NCBI GenBank assembly: GCA_903912585.1
Contig: CAIWHY010000339.1
Span: 1-27,906, forward strand
Reading direction: 5' to 3'
DNA: 27,906 nt
Origin: an uncultured Thermoleophilia bacterium
Lineage (GTDB): Bacteria > Actinomycetota > Thermoleophilia > UBA2241
In this document: in pieces, positions 21,824-27,906 of the stretch
Layout of the letters: each line of letters begins with the position of its first letter
Numbering within the stretch: the stretch's first letter is position 1
Program-made: the position numbers and the translations under genes
Notes under the pieces: generated by a model
What the model was told of the DNA's origin: nothing
What the model saw: only the letters and a program-made list of their open reading frames with translations
Database searches by the model: none

Positions 21824-22186
21824 GTGACCAAGCGCCGCCACGCCCGCGAAGTACCGCCCGGTGATCCCATACGGGGAGTCATCCAAGGCTTGGCCGAAGA
21901 CCCGATGCACGTGCATTTCGACACGAGGGCTTTTGGGACGGCCGCCTTCGAGATGGAACTCACTGCCGCCGGAGTCCGCGGACTGATTGAGACTGCGGCA
22001 GCCGGTGCTTGCAGGTTGTGGGTCACCAGGTCTCAGCATGCGCCGGGCCTGAGAGGGCAGACGATCTACCAGATCTGCCCCGAGTGCGGCGAGTCCGACC
22101 TCTTCATCGAGTTCAAGATCTCATCCGACCAGGAGCTCTGGGTGTTCTCGATCCACGAAGACTCAGAGAGAGGGAAGTACAGATGA
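21824..22186 (+). CDS. Unrecognised 120-residue protein coupled to an MqsA-like antitoxin
   Basis: 120 residues from GTG 21824; no other in-frame start lies between the operator-like dyads and this codon. I do not recognise the family. The N-terminus is basic (MTKRRHAREVPPGD), the middle has a HFDTRAFGTAAFEMELTAAGVRGLIETAAAG helix-strand mix, and the end has one CPEC pair (85-88) followed by FIEFKISSDQELWVFSIHED. There is no second cysteine pair, so a full zinc ribbon is absent. The ATGA overlap with the downstream antitoxin-like gene and the toxin-first order suggest a toxin or partner, but MqsR-like sequence features are not seen. GC content looks lower than the surroundings. Alternatively, it is a nucleic-acid-binding accessory of the island. 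Confidence 0.7.
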   Translation: MTKRRHAREVPPGDPIRGVIQGLAEDPMHVHFDTRAFGTAAFEMELTAAGVRGLIETAAAGACRLWVTRSQHAPGLRGQTIYQICPECGESDLFIEFKISSDQELWVFSIHEDSERGKYR

Positions 22187-22596
22187 GCTTGCAGTGCGCA
22201 TCCTGTGGCAACGTGACCATGGTCGATCAGCATGGCGACTATTCGTATAGGTGGCCCGAAGAGCTCTCCAGAAAGCCGTCCGTCTTCAGGGGCGCGGATT
22301 GGCGAGAGTGCCGGAACTGTGGGGTGGTGCTTCTCTCGCCGTCGCTGATTGAGAGGATCGAGATCAAGAGGTACAAGATCGCCGGCCTGCTCACGCCTGC
22401 GGAAGTCAAAGCGGCGCGAACGCGACTCGGTCTCACGCAGGTCCAGATGGCGCGGCAACTGGGCGTCGGCGACAAGAGCTACACGCGCTGGGAGAACGGG
22501 CTGTCGATCCAGAGCAAGGCCATAGACACTCTGATCCGCGCGGTCATCCTCTTCCCGGACGTCCTGACGGCTGTGGAGCAGTCTCGCCGCAGTTGA
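22183..22596 (+). CDS. MqsA-family antitoxin-like protein (zinc finger plus HTH)
   Basis: 137 residues, start ATG overlapping the previous TGA. N-terminal zinc-binding part with Cys5/Cys8 and Cys43/Cys46; C-terminal HTH at about 71-125: LLTPAEVKAARTRLGLTQVQMARQLGVGDKSYTRWENG, then QSKAIDTLIRAV. This two-domain layout is that of MqsA/YgiT antitoxins, where the zinc domain binds the toxin and the HTH represses the operon. The partner would be the 120-residue protein before it. Dyads at 21768 and 21788 are likely binding sites. The reading frame is intact. A stand-alone regulator is the alternative, since MqsA-like proteins without toxins exist. Confidence 0.82.
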   Translation: MSLQCASCGNVTMVDQHGDYSYRWPEELSRKPSVFRGADWRECRNCGVVLLSPSLIERIEIKRYKIAGLLTPAEVKAARTRLGLTQVQMARQLGVGDKSYTRWENGLSIQSKAIDTLIRAVILFPDVLTAVEQSRRS

Positions 22597-22620
22597 CGAG
22601 AGGCTCACGGTCGCGCGCCC

Positions 22621-22651
22621 TTGTTTAGTGACCACTAACTTATGGTACACT
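22621..22651 (+). promoter_or_regulatory. Promoter and operator of the TetR gene
   Basis: TTAGTGACCACTAA (22625-22638) is a dyad (TTAGTG/CACTAA). TGGTACACT (22643-22651) is an extended -10, and the ATG at 22659 follows after 7 bases, so the mRNA is probably leaderless. A 14-base relative of the dyad (11 of 14 bases) stands before the pump gene. Confidence 0.6.
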
Positions 22652-22658
22652 GCTTCCC

Positions 22659-23282
22659 ATGAAGGCAACGACACGCATCAGCAAGGACGAACGGCGGCGC
22701 GAGATCGTCGAGGCCGCCACCCGTGAGTTCGCGGTCAGCGGCCTGCACGGCACGCCGGTGGGCGCGATCGCCAAGCGGGTCGGCGTGTCACAGCCGTATC
22801 TCTTCCAGCTGTTCGGCACCAAGAAGGCGCTCTTCATCGCTGCCGTGCAGCGCACCTTTGAGCGCACCGTGGCGGCGTTCCGGACCGCGGCGGCGGAAGC
22901 GGGTGAAGACGCCGGCCCCGCCGACATCCTCATGAGCATGGGCACGGCGTATCAGCGTTTGCTGGACGATCGCGGCCTCCTGCTCATGCAGATGCAAGCC
23001 TACGTGGCGTGCGAGGACGAGGAGATCCGCGACGTCGTGCGCGACGAGATGCTGCGCCTCGTGAGCTTCGTGCAGTCGGCCTCCGGGGCGCCGGAGGCGG
23101 CGATCCGCGAGTGGCTCGCCTACGGCATGCTCATGAACGTGGTGGCCGCGATGGACCTCACCGACGTCGACGCGGATTGGGCGCGCATGATGTGCCCCGT
23201 CACCGGGACGGCGCTGGCCGCCATGGCGGCGGACGCCGTCGCCAAGGCGAAGCGTACAGGCGAGGAGGCATTGACGAAGTAG
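22659..23282 (+). CDS. TetR-family repressor, probably of the adjacent efflux pump
   Basis: 207 residues. The TetR HTH covers about 9-56: SKDERRREIVEAATREFAVSGLHGTPVGAIAKRVGVSQPYLFQLFGTKKALF. The C-terminal ligand-binding helices are divergent, as is usual (MQMQAYVACEDEEIRDVV; WLAYGMLMNVVAAMDL). TetR proteins release DNA on binding a small molecule, often a substrate of the pump they control. A dyad covering its own promoter recurs upstream of the DHA2 pump gene 116 bases downstream, which strongly ties the two. The ATG at 22659 has no Shine-Dalgarno but lies where a leaderless transcript would start. A hairpin follows the stop. Confidence 0.92.
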   Translation: MKATTRISKDERRREIVEAATREFAVSGLHGTPVGAIAKRVGVSQPYLFQLFGTKKALFIAAVQRTFERTVAAFRTAAAEAGEDAGPADILMSMGTAYQRLLDDRGLLLMQMQAYVACEDEEIRDVVRDEMLRLVSFVQSASGAPEAAIREWLAYGMLMNVVAAMDLTDVDADWARMMCPVTGTALAAMAADAVAKAKRTGEEALTK

Positions 23283-23289
23283 ACGACGC

Positions 23290-23331
23290 GGGCCGGGCGT
23301 TCGGCTCCAGGCCGGACCCGGCCCATTCTTT
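23290..23331 (+). terminator. Terminator-like hairpin between tetR and the pump gene
   Basis: GGGCCGGG (23290-23297) pairs with CCCGGCCC (23317-23324) over a 19-base loop, followed by ATTCTTT. It begins 8 bases after the tetR stop. Confidence 0.55.
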
Positions 23332-23341
23332 GGCCCAGAGA

Positions 23342-23365
23342 ACTAAGTGAGTACTAACTGACTAA
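23342..23365 (+). promoter_or_regulatory. TetR-type operator before the efflux pump gene
   Basis: TAAGTGAGTACTAA (23344-23357) matches the tetR operator TTAGTGACCACTAA at 11 of 14 bases, with the same AGT-N4-ACT core. ACTAA occurs three times, at 23342, 23353 and 23361. Confidence 0.5.
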
Positions 23366-23406
23366 CCCGGGAATCACACCGGGATCGACAGAAGGAGATG
23401 ACAACA

Positions 23407-24867
23407 ATGAGTGCACGGACGGCGACCATCTGGACCTTCGTGGTCACGAGCGTCGCGATCTTCATGGTCTCGCTCGACAACCTGGTCGTGACCACCGCCC
23501 TGCCGGTGATCAAGCACGACCTCGGCGCTTCACTGCAAGGCCTCGAATGGACGGTGAACGCCTACACCCTGACGTTCGCCGTCCTGCTCCTGACGGGTGC
23601 CGCACTCGGCGACCGGTTCGGGCGCAAGCGGATGTTCCTAACCGGCCTTGCGATCTTCACGCTGGGCTCGGCGTTCGCGGCGCTGGCGCCGAGCATCGGC
23701 GCGCTCATCGCCGCACGGGCCATGCAGGGCGTCGGCGGCGCGATCGTCACGCCGCTCACCCTGACGATCCTCTCCGCGGCAGTGCCTCCGGCCCGCCGCG
23801 GCATGGCGCTCGGCATCTGGGGCGGCGTGAGCGGCCTCGCCGTCGCGCTCGGCCCGGTCGTCGGCGGCGCGATCGTCGACGGTCTGTCCTGGCAGTGGAT
23901 CTTCTGGCTGAACGTCCCCATCGGCCTCGCCCTCCTGCCGATCGCGCTCCTGCGCCTGACTGAGTCCAAGGGCGCGAACCGCTCGCTGGACCTGCCCGGC
24001 CTCGGCCTTGCCAGCGTCGGCCTGTTCGGCATCGTCTGGGGCCTGGTCCGTGGCAACGCGCACGGCTGGACCAGCCTCGGCGTCGCCGGCCCTATCGCCG
24101 TCGGCATCGTCCTGCTCGGAGCGTTCGTCCTCTGGGAGCGGCGCACTCCGGAGCCGATGGTCCCGCTGCGGTTCTTCCGCAACCGCGCCTTCTCGGCGGC
24201 CAACGTCACCTCGCTGCTGATGAGCTTCGGGATGTTCGGCTCGATCTTCCTGTTGGCGCAGTTCTTCCAGATCGTGCAGGGCTACACGCCTCTCCAGGCC
24301 GGTATCCGGACGCTGCCGTGGACGGCCATGCCGATCATCGTCGCGCCGATCGCCGGCATGCTCAGCGACCGCATCGGAGCTCGTCCGCTCCTGGTCGCGG
24401 GCATGGCGCTCATGGCGGCGGGCCTCGGCTGGATGGCGATCGTCACCAGCCCGACCGTGGCCTACCTCTGGCTGGTCCCGGCGTTCGTGATGGCCGGCGT
24501 CGGCATGAGCCTCTACTTCGCGCCGGTCGCCAACCTGGTGCTGAGCACGGTGCGGCGCAAGGAAGAGGGCAAGGCCAGCGGTGTGAACAACACGGTCCGC
24601 GAGGTCGGCGGCGTGTTCGGCGTCGCGGTGCTGGCGAGCGTGTTCTCGGCCGCCGGCAGCTACCTGAGCCCGCAGTCCTTCGTCAACGGCATGGTCCCGG
24701 CGATCTGGGTCGGGGCCGCGGCGGTGGCGCTCGCGGGCGTCGCCGCGGTGCTCATCCCGCCGAAGGAGGACGTGGTGCCGGATTCGGTGAGCCTGCTCGA
24801 GCGCGGCGAGCGCGAGGGCTTGGACGCGAGCGTCGCCGAGCTCGCCTGCGAGTCGGACGCCGCCTGA
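23407..24867 (+). CDS. DHA2-family MFS drug efflux transporter (EmrB/QacA-like)
   Basis: 486 residues with about 14 predicted membrane helices, the DHA2 layout. Family motifs: LDNLVVTTALPVI (23-35, motif D1 with Asp24), GDRFGRKRMFLTG (68-80, motif A), and GLAVALGPVVGGAIVDGLSWQWIFWLNVPIG (143-173, motif C of antiporters). Such proteins export toxic organic compounds in exchange for protons across the inner membrane. I start at ATG 23407 because GAAGGAG (23391-23397) lies 9 bases upstream; the in-frame ATG at 23398 directly abuts it. The upstream operator-like dyad ties it to the TetR gene before it. A strong hairpin follows the stop. Substrate unknown. Confidence 0.93.
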   Translation: MSARTATIWTFVVTSVAIFMVSLDNLVVTTALPVIKHDLGASLQGLEWTVNAYTLTFAVLLLTGAALGDRFGRKRMFLTGLAIFTLGSAFAALAPSIGALIAARAMQGVGGAIVTPLTLTILSAAVPPARRGMALGIWGGVSGLAVALGPVVGGAIVDGLSWQWIFWLNVPIGLALLPIALLRLTESKGANRSLDLPGLGLASVGLFGIVWGLVRGNAHGWTSLGVAGPIAVGIVLLGAFVLWERRTPEPMVPLRFFRNRAFSAANVTSLLMSFGMFGSIFLLAQFFQIVQGYTPLQAGIRTLPWTAMPIIVAPIAGMLSDRIGARPLLVAGMALMAAGLGWMAIVTSPTVAYLWLVPAFVMAGVGMSLYFAPVANLVLSTVRRKEEGKASGVNNTVREVGGVFGVAVLASVFSAAGSYLSPQSFVNGMVPAIWVGAAAVALAGVAAVLIPPKEDVVPDSVSLLERGEREGLDASVAELACESDAA

Positions 24868-24893
24868 AACAAGTCAGCGACCAAGACCCGGTC

Positions 24894-24929
24894 AACGGCA
24901 CCGTCGGCACCACCGCCGACGGTGCCGTT
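24894..24929. terminator. Perfect 15-base hairpin after the pump gene
   Basis: AACGGCACCGTCGGC (24894-24908), loop ACCACC, and its perfect complement at 24915-24929. It lies between two convergent genes and could end both transcripts, although no U-tract follows on either strand. Confidence 0.65.
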
Positions 24930-24979
24930 GTGCGTACGCCATTCGGCTTCGCGCGCCGGCGCCGTTGTGCGTACGCCAT
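24924..24979. repeat. 19-base direct repeat
   Basis: GCCGTTGTGCGTACGCCAT occurs at 24924-24942 and again at 24961-24979, 37 bases apart and without a mismatch. The first copy shares its left end with the right arm of the hairpin. The unit contains the palindrome GCGTACGC. Confidence 0.8.
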
Positions 24980-25022
24980 CCTGCCCCGCGCACCGGCGCG
25001 GCGAGTCGCCGGGAGCACCGAG

Positions 25023-26006
25023 CTACATGATGGAGTCGCCCGCCAGCACGTACCGGTCGAAGCGGGCGAAGGGGCGCGAGGCGCACACGAGGCCGGTCAC
25101 TCCCTCGAAGGCGAAGCCGGACTCCCAGAGGACGCGCTGAGCGGTGAGGTTCGGGCCCGGCACGACGACGGTGGCCCGCTCTTGCCCGCGCGCCGCGAGC
25201 TCGGCCACAACGAAGCGCAGGGCCGCGGCTTGATCGCCGGGGCGCAGGCCGGCGATGGGTCCTACGGAGCCGGCGCCCTCGGTGTGGTCGCCGCCGAGAT
25301 AGGCGTAGGCGACCGCCCGCCCTCTGCGGCGGAGCAGCCAGCCGGGATGGTCTGGCCGGCTCAGGAACCAGAGGTGGTCGGGAGTCCGGTCGAACCCGAG
25401 GACCGCTTCGTCGATCTCGCGCAACTCGCCGAGATGGGCCGGCCCGAGCGGTTCCGCGTCGAGCCCTCGCCTGCGCGGTGCGCCGTATGCCCTGACCTCC
25501 GCGGCCGGTCCGCAGAGCACGAGGAGCGCGTGCTGCGGGTAGATGCCGTGGCGCGCGTACAGTCCGTTGGAGACCGGGTTGGCCGCGTTCGAGGTGAGGG
25601 CCGTCGCGCCGCCGGCGACGGGCAGTCCGTCGAGCGCTGCCTCGAAGAGGCGCCGCCCGAGACCCTGCCCCTGCCACTCCGGCAGCACGAACAGGCCGGC
25701 GCAGTACGAGAACGCGTCGCGGACGAGGCCGGCGCCGAAGGCGACCGGCCGATCGCCGTCGCACGCGAGGCAGAACCTGCCGCCGTCGGTCTCGATGATG
25801 TGGCTCAAGGTCGGCACGGCGTGGTCCTCTGGGGCGTCGAATGCGGGGAGTCCTTGCCGGCCGGCGAGGTCGTCGAGTGCCGCGGTGATGATCCGTGAGG
25901 CGGCGGCGGCGGTCGCGCGGACGGCGGCGCTGCCGAGGTCGCCGGCGCGCCGGATCACCAGAGCGTCCGCGGCAGCGTGGCTCCGGCTGCCCTTGACAGC
26001 ACTCAT
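25023..26006 (-). CDS. GNAT-family N-acetyltransferase with two GNAT-like halves
   Basis: 327 residues from the ATG at 26006 with GGAGG a few bases upstream; the frame stays open further but the added residues overlap the divergent hemerythrin gene. The first GNAT domain is complete: FVLPEWQGQGLGRRLFEAAL (106-125) carries the acetyl-CoA loop Q/R-x-x-G-x-G/A, and NPVSNGLYARHG follows. The second half (about 185-325) has strands and helices like a GNAT fold (AYAYLGGDH, VGPIAGLRPGDQAAALRFVVAELAARG, VVPGPNLTAQRVLWESGFAFEG) but a weak loop. GNAT enzymes move an acetyl group from acetyl-CoA to amines; the substrate here is unknown. It converges on the pump gene across a hairpin and is divergent from the hemerythrin gene. 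Confidence 0.9.
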   Translation of the reverse strand: MSAVKGSRSHAAADALVIRRAGDLGSAAVRATAAAASRIITAALDDLAGRQGLPAFDAPEDHAVPTLSHIIETDGGRFCLACDGDRPVAFGAGLVRDAFSYCAGLFVLPEWQGQGLGRRLFEAALDGLPVAGGATALTSNAANPVSNGLYARHGIYPQHALLVLCGPAAEVRAYGAPRRRGLDAEPLGPAHLGELREIDEAVLGFDRTPDHLWFLSRPDHPGWLLRRRGRAVAYAYLGGDHTEGAGSVGPIAGLRPGDQAAALRFVVAELAARGQERATVVVPGPNLTAQRVLWESGFAFEGVTGLVCASRPFARFDRYVLAGDSIM

Positions 26007-26117
26007 CCGACCTCCAGACGGCGACGGCAGTGCGCTCGATTCTACCTGCCCGCGCATGGGTTCGTTTGACGCGAACGCCACGGGGAATCGGGTAGAGGAC
26101 GCTCGGAAGGAGACCCC

Positions 26118-26732
26118 ATGGACGAGAGCCCGACCCGCCAGCTCGCCGACGACCACGAGTACGTCATGCTGGTCGTCGGCGCCATGAACGCGGAGGTCGC
26201 GTACATCGAGCGCACCGGCCGCGTCCACGCCGACCGCGTGGCGCAGATGATCGACTTCACGCGCAACTTCACCGACGGCGATCACCACGCCAAGGAGGAG
26301 GACCTCCTCTTCCCGTTCCTGGAGGAGCGCAGTGCCGCCGCCGCGGGCACGATCAGCGTCCTGCTGAGCGAGCACGAGGCGGCGCGCGACTGCATCCGCG
26401 CCATCGCCGCGGCGCTCCCGGACGCGGCGCGGTCAGACGTTGCCCCGCCGGACGCCGGTGGAGATGGCGCGGCCGGCCCGGACGCCGAGCGCAGCGCGGC
26501 CGCCCGGGCCATCGTCGCCGAGAACCTGAGGCTCTACGCCTTCCTGCTGCCGCTGCACATCGGCAAGGAGGACAGCGTGCTCTTCCCGCTCATGGACGAA
26601 GTGCTGAGCGTCCGGGAGCAGGAGATGCTCGGCGAGGACTTCGCCCGCGTCGAGCGTGAGGCGGGCAGCCGGGAGGCGGCCAAGCGCTACCACCGGCTGG
26701 CGCACACGCTCGCCGAGCCGCCGGTCGACTGA
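26118..26732 (+). CDS. Hemerythrin-domain protein
   Basis: 204 residues. The four-helix HHE pattern is clear: His13 in LADDHEYVM, His56/His57 and Glu61 in DGDHHAKEEDLLFP, His86 in SEHEAARD, and His147 with Glu151 in PLHIGKEDSVLFPLMDEV. These residues bind a di-iron centre that takes up O2 or reacts with NO or other small oxidants. An Asp/Ala/Gly-rich linker (about 102-128) separates helices 3 and 4 and is longer than usual. GAAGGAG stands before the ATG at 26118. It is divergent from the GNAT gene and convergent with the cupin gene. A role in oxygen or NO handling would fit, but the context does not show which. Confidence 0.92.
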   Translation: MDESPTRQLADDHEYVMLVVGAMNAEVAYIERTGRVHADRVAQMIDFTRNFTDGDHHAKEEDLLFPFLEERSAAAAGTISVLLSEHEAARDCIRAIAAALPDAARSDVAPPDAGGDGAAGPDAERSAAARAIVAENLRLYAFLLPLHIGKEDSVLFPLMDEVLSVREQEMLGEDFARVEREAGSREAAKRYHRLAHTLAEPPVD

Positions 26733-26742
26733 GGCCTCCGGG

Positions 26743-26790
26743 CCGCGCGTCAGCCCGGCAGCGCCGCCGCGCGTCAGTCCGGCAGCGGCG
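26743..26790. repeat. 24-base tandem duplication at the cupin 3' end
   Basis: 26743-26766 and 26767-26790 are tandem 24-base copies with two mismatches. The second contains the cupin stop codon (minus strand); the first carries the same LP-x-stop coding end again, just after it, in the same frame. Confidence 0.75.
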
Positions 26791-27193
26791 CCGTGTCCCA
26801 TCCCGACGGCGAGAACACCGCTCCCGGCTCGGCGCCGATGATCAGCATGCAGGTGCCGGCGTCCCGCGCCACGGCGCCGCGTATCGTCGCCGGATCCGGC
26901 ACGTAGAGGAACGTCCCCGCCGGCGCGTCGATCTCTTCCCCCTCGACCCGATACGTCGCGTGGCCGCTCACGATGAGGAAGAGTTCCTCGTGGCCCACGG
27001 CGGCCTCGTCGTGGTCGTGCGTGAGTACGTCGCCTGCTTTGGTGGCGCGGGCGAGGTTTGTGCCGAACGAGCCGATGCCGAAGAAGCGGCGCACCGGCTT
27101 CCACTCTGTGGTCGGGTAGTCCTCGTCGATCTCGAACGGCAGGTCGTCGATGTGCGCCGCCGTGTACTTCGCTTGCCCCTGCGTATCGCCCAT
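26774..27193 (-). CDS. Single-domain cupin protein
   Basis: 139 residues from the ATG at 27193, with AAGGGA 8 bases upstream; an ATG two codons earlier (27199) lies too close to it. A cupin barrel covers about 45-125: motif 1 GDVLTHDHDEAAVGHEELFLIVSG (54-77) with His59, His61 and Glu69/Glu70 as likely metal ligands, and motif 2 APAGTFLYVPDPATIRGAV. Small stand-alone cupins bind a metal and serve as enzymes or sensors; the substrate cannot be told. It is followed by a tandem duplication of its own 3' end and is convergent with the hemerythrin gene. Confidence 0.85.
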   Translation of the reverse strand: MGDTQGQAKYTAAHIDDLPFEIDEDYPTTEWKPVRRFFGIGSFGTNLARATKAGDVLTHDHDEAAVGHEELFLIVSGHATYRVEGEEIDAPAGTFLYVPDPATIRGAVARDAGTCMLIIGAEPGAVFSPSGWDTAPLPD

Positions 27194-27361
27194 GGTCATG
27201 GTCCCTTCGGTGTGCTGATGGTGCCGCGAGTCTAGCAGGAGGGCACGGCGCGGCTCGCACGTCGCGCCGAAATCGGTTTGCCGGTCGGTGGACCGGGAAG
27301 CACGAGCCCATCGGCTCCGCCGATCCCATGGCAGTCCCGCCGTCTGCGAGGTGATGTGCGC

Positions 27362-27841
27362 GTGAAGAGACTCAACATAGCGGCGCCCGAGTTCGTCTAC
27401 GACGCCGAGGATCCGGAAGGCTTCCGGGCCGGCATGCTCCGTGCCGGCCCGCTGCTGGACGCGCGGCAGCTTGGGGCGAGCGTGTACGAACTGCCGCCGG
27501 GCCAGGCGATCTGCCCGTACCACTACGAGTACGGCGAGGAGGAGTGGCTGCTGGTCTTGAGCGGCCGGCCGGTGCTGCGGCACCCGGGCGGCGAGGACGC
27601 CCTCGAGCCGTGGGACCTCGTCGCGTTCCCCACCGGCCCCGACGGCGCACATGGCGTGCGCAACGACAGCGCCGAGACGGTGCGCGTGCTGATGTTCTCG
27701 AGCGTGGTCGTGCCGACCGCGACCGCGTATCCCGACAGCGGCAAATTGGGCATCTGGACCGGGCACAAGGACGAGGACGTGATGGTGAGACGCACGAGCG
27801 CCGTCGACTACTACGACGGTGAGACCGGCGGGGGCGGCTGA
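27362..27841 (+). CDS. Cupin-domain protein
   Basis: 159 residues from GTG 27362, with GAGGTGAT at 27349-27356 upstream. The cupin core covers about 40-110: LPPGQAICPYHYEYGEEEWLLVLSG (45-69) gives the His/Glu metal-site region, and PWDLVAFPTGPDGAHGVRNDSAETVRVLMFSS (about 84-115) the second motif. The C-terminal part (TAYPDSGKLGIWTGHKDEDVMVRR) matches cupins annotated as sugar-binding or polyketide-type, with no defined reaction. It ends in a Gly run encoded by the left arm of a strong hairpin. It is divergent from the other cupin gene, which it does not closely resemble. Confidence 0.88.
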   Translation: MKRLNIAAPEFVYDAEDPEGFRAGMLRAGPLLDARQLGASVYELPPGQAICPYHYEYGEEEWLLVLSGRPVLRHPGGEDALEPWDLVAFPTGPDGAHGVRNDSAETVRVLMFSSVVVPTATAYPDSGKLGIWTGHKDEDVMVRRTSAVDYYDGETGGGG

Positions 27842-27856
27842 CGCCGCCCCCGCCGG
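27825..27856 (+). terminator. Perfect 14-base GC hairpin with the cupin stop codon in its loop
   Basis: CCGGCGGGGGCGGC (27825-27838), loop TGAC (27839-27842), and the perfect complement at 27843-27856. The TGA stop of the cupin gene (27839-27841) forms the loop. No T-run follows, so it may protect the mRNA end or stop transcription only weakly. Confidence 0.6.
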
Positions 27857-27906
27857 ATCGTCACGTGGTACGCGGGGTCGCCGTCAGGACGCGTCGCCCT
27901 CGGGCC

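Noticed and set aside
24318..25898. Open frame of 526 codons on the plus strand across the pump end and the GNAT gene
   Set aside because: Shadow of the pump gene and of the minus-strand GNAT gene; crosses a hairpin and shows no domain.
27857..27906. Possible 3' end of a minus-strand gene (stop at 27884-27886, reading ..PEGDAS)
   Set aside because: Only seven codons are visible and other frames are open too, so it cannot be called.

Overview
The window is high-GC bacterial DNA, densely packed, with many GTG starts, frequent 4-bp ATGA/GTGA gene overlaps, and several -10 boxes lying only 6-9 bases from a start codon (leaderless-type promoters). This style fits Actinomycetota, perhaps a deep or uncultured lineage, but no marker gene here fixes the taxon, so that placement is inference.

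Region 1 (1-5890, minus strand) is one tightly coupled redox operon. In order of transcription it holds an ArsR-type repressor, a TusA-like sulfur carrier, an MvhD-like iron-sulfur protein, a 927-residue HdrA protein with a complete GltD-like NAD(P)H oxidoreductase module inserted in it, a second HdrA protein, and a truncated small HTH-like gene at the window edge. It looks like an NAD(P)H-linked heterodisulfide-reductase-type flavin complex tied to sulfane sulfur. HdrB/HdrC partners are not visible and may lie beyond base 1.

Region 2 (5891-13650) is mixed core and accessory DNA: a divergent second ArsR regulator with a repeated operator-like element, a gamma-carbonic-anhydrase-like protein with a probable 1-base frameshift at its N-terminus, a divergent alkylation-repair pair (Ada/AlkA fusion and Ogt), a STAS anti-anti-sigma protein, a zinc-ribbon protein, a DUF1697 protein, two SAM methyltransferases and a DUF5131 (Gp37/Gp68-like) radical-SAM-type protein.

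Region 3 (about 13670-22600, plus strand) is a defence island. It holds an antitoxin-like XRE protein without a toxin but with a leaderless 19-codon ORF in front; a HARE-HTH protein (HrgA-like); a type I restriction-modification operon hsdM-hsdS-fic-hsdR with a Fic AMPylase-type gene lodged between hsdS and hsdR and overlapping hsdR by 4 bp; and a two-gene unit of an unrecognised 120-residue protein and an MqsA-like zinc-finger/HTH antitoxin. HsdR carries an unusual block of five CxxCGxxPCxC repeats. Similar dyads sit in front of the two antitoxin-like genes near each end of the island.

Region 4 (22600-27906) holds a TetR regulator and the DHA2-family efflux pump it probably controls (matching operator-like dyads in front of both), a strong hairpin plus a 19-bp direct repeat, a two-domain GNAT acetyltransferase, a hemerythrin-domain protein and two cupins, the last ending in a strong hairpin. 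No gene-free stretch exceeds 300 bases; the longest is the repeat-rich gap of about 260 bases between hsdS and fic.
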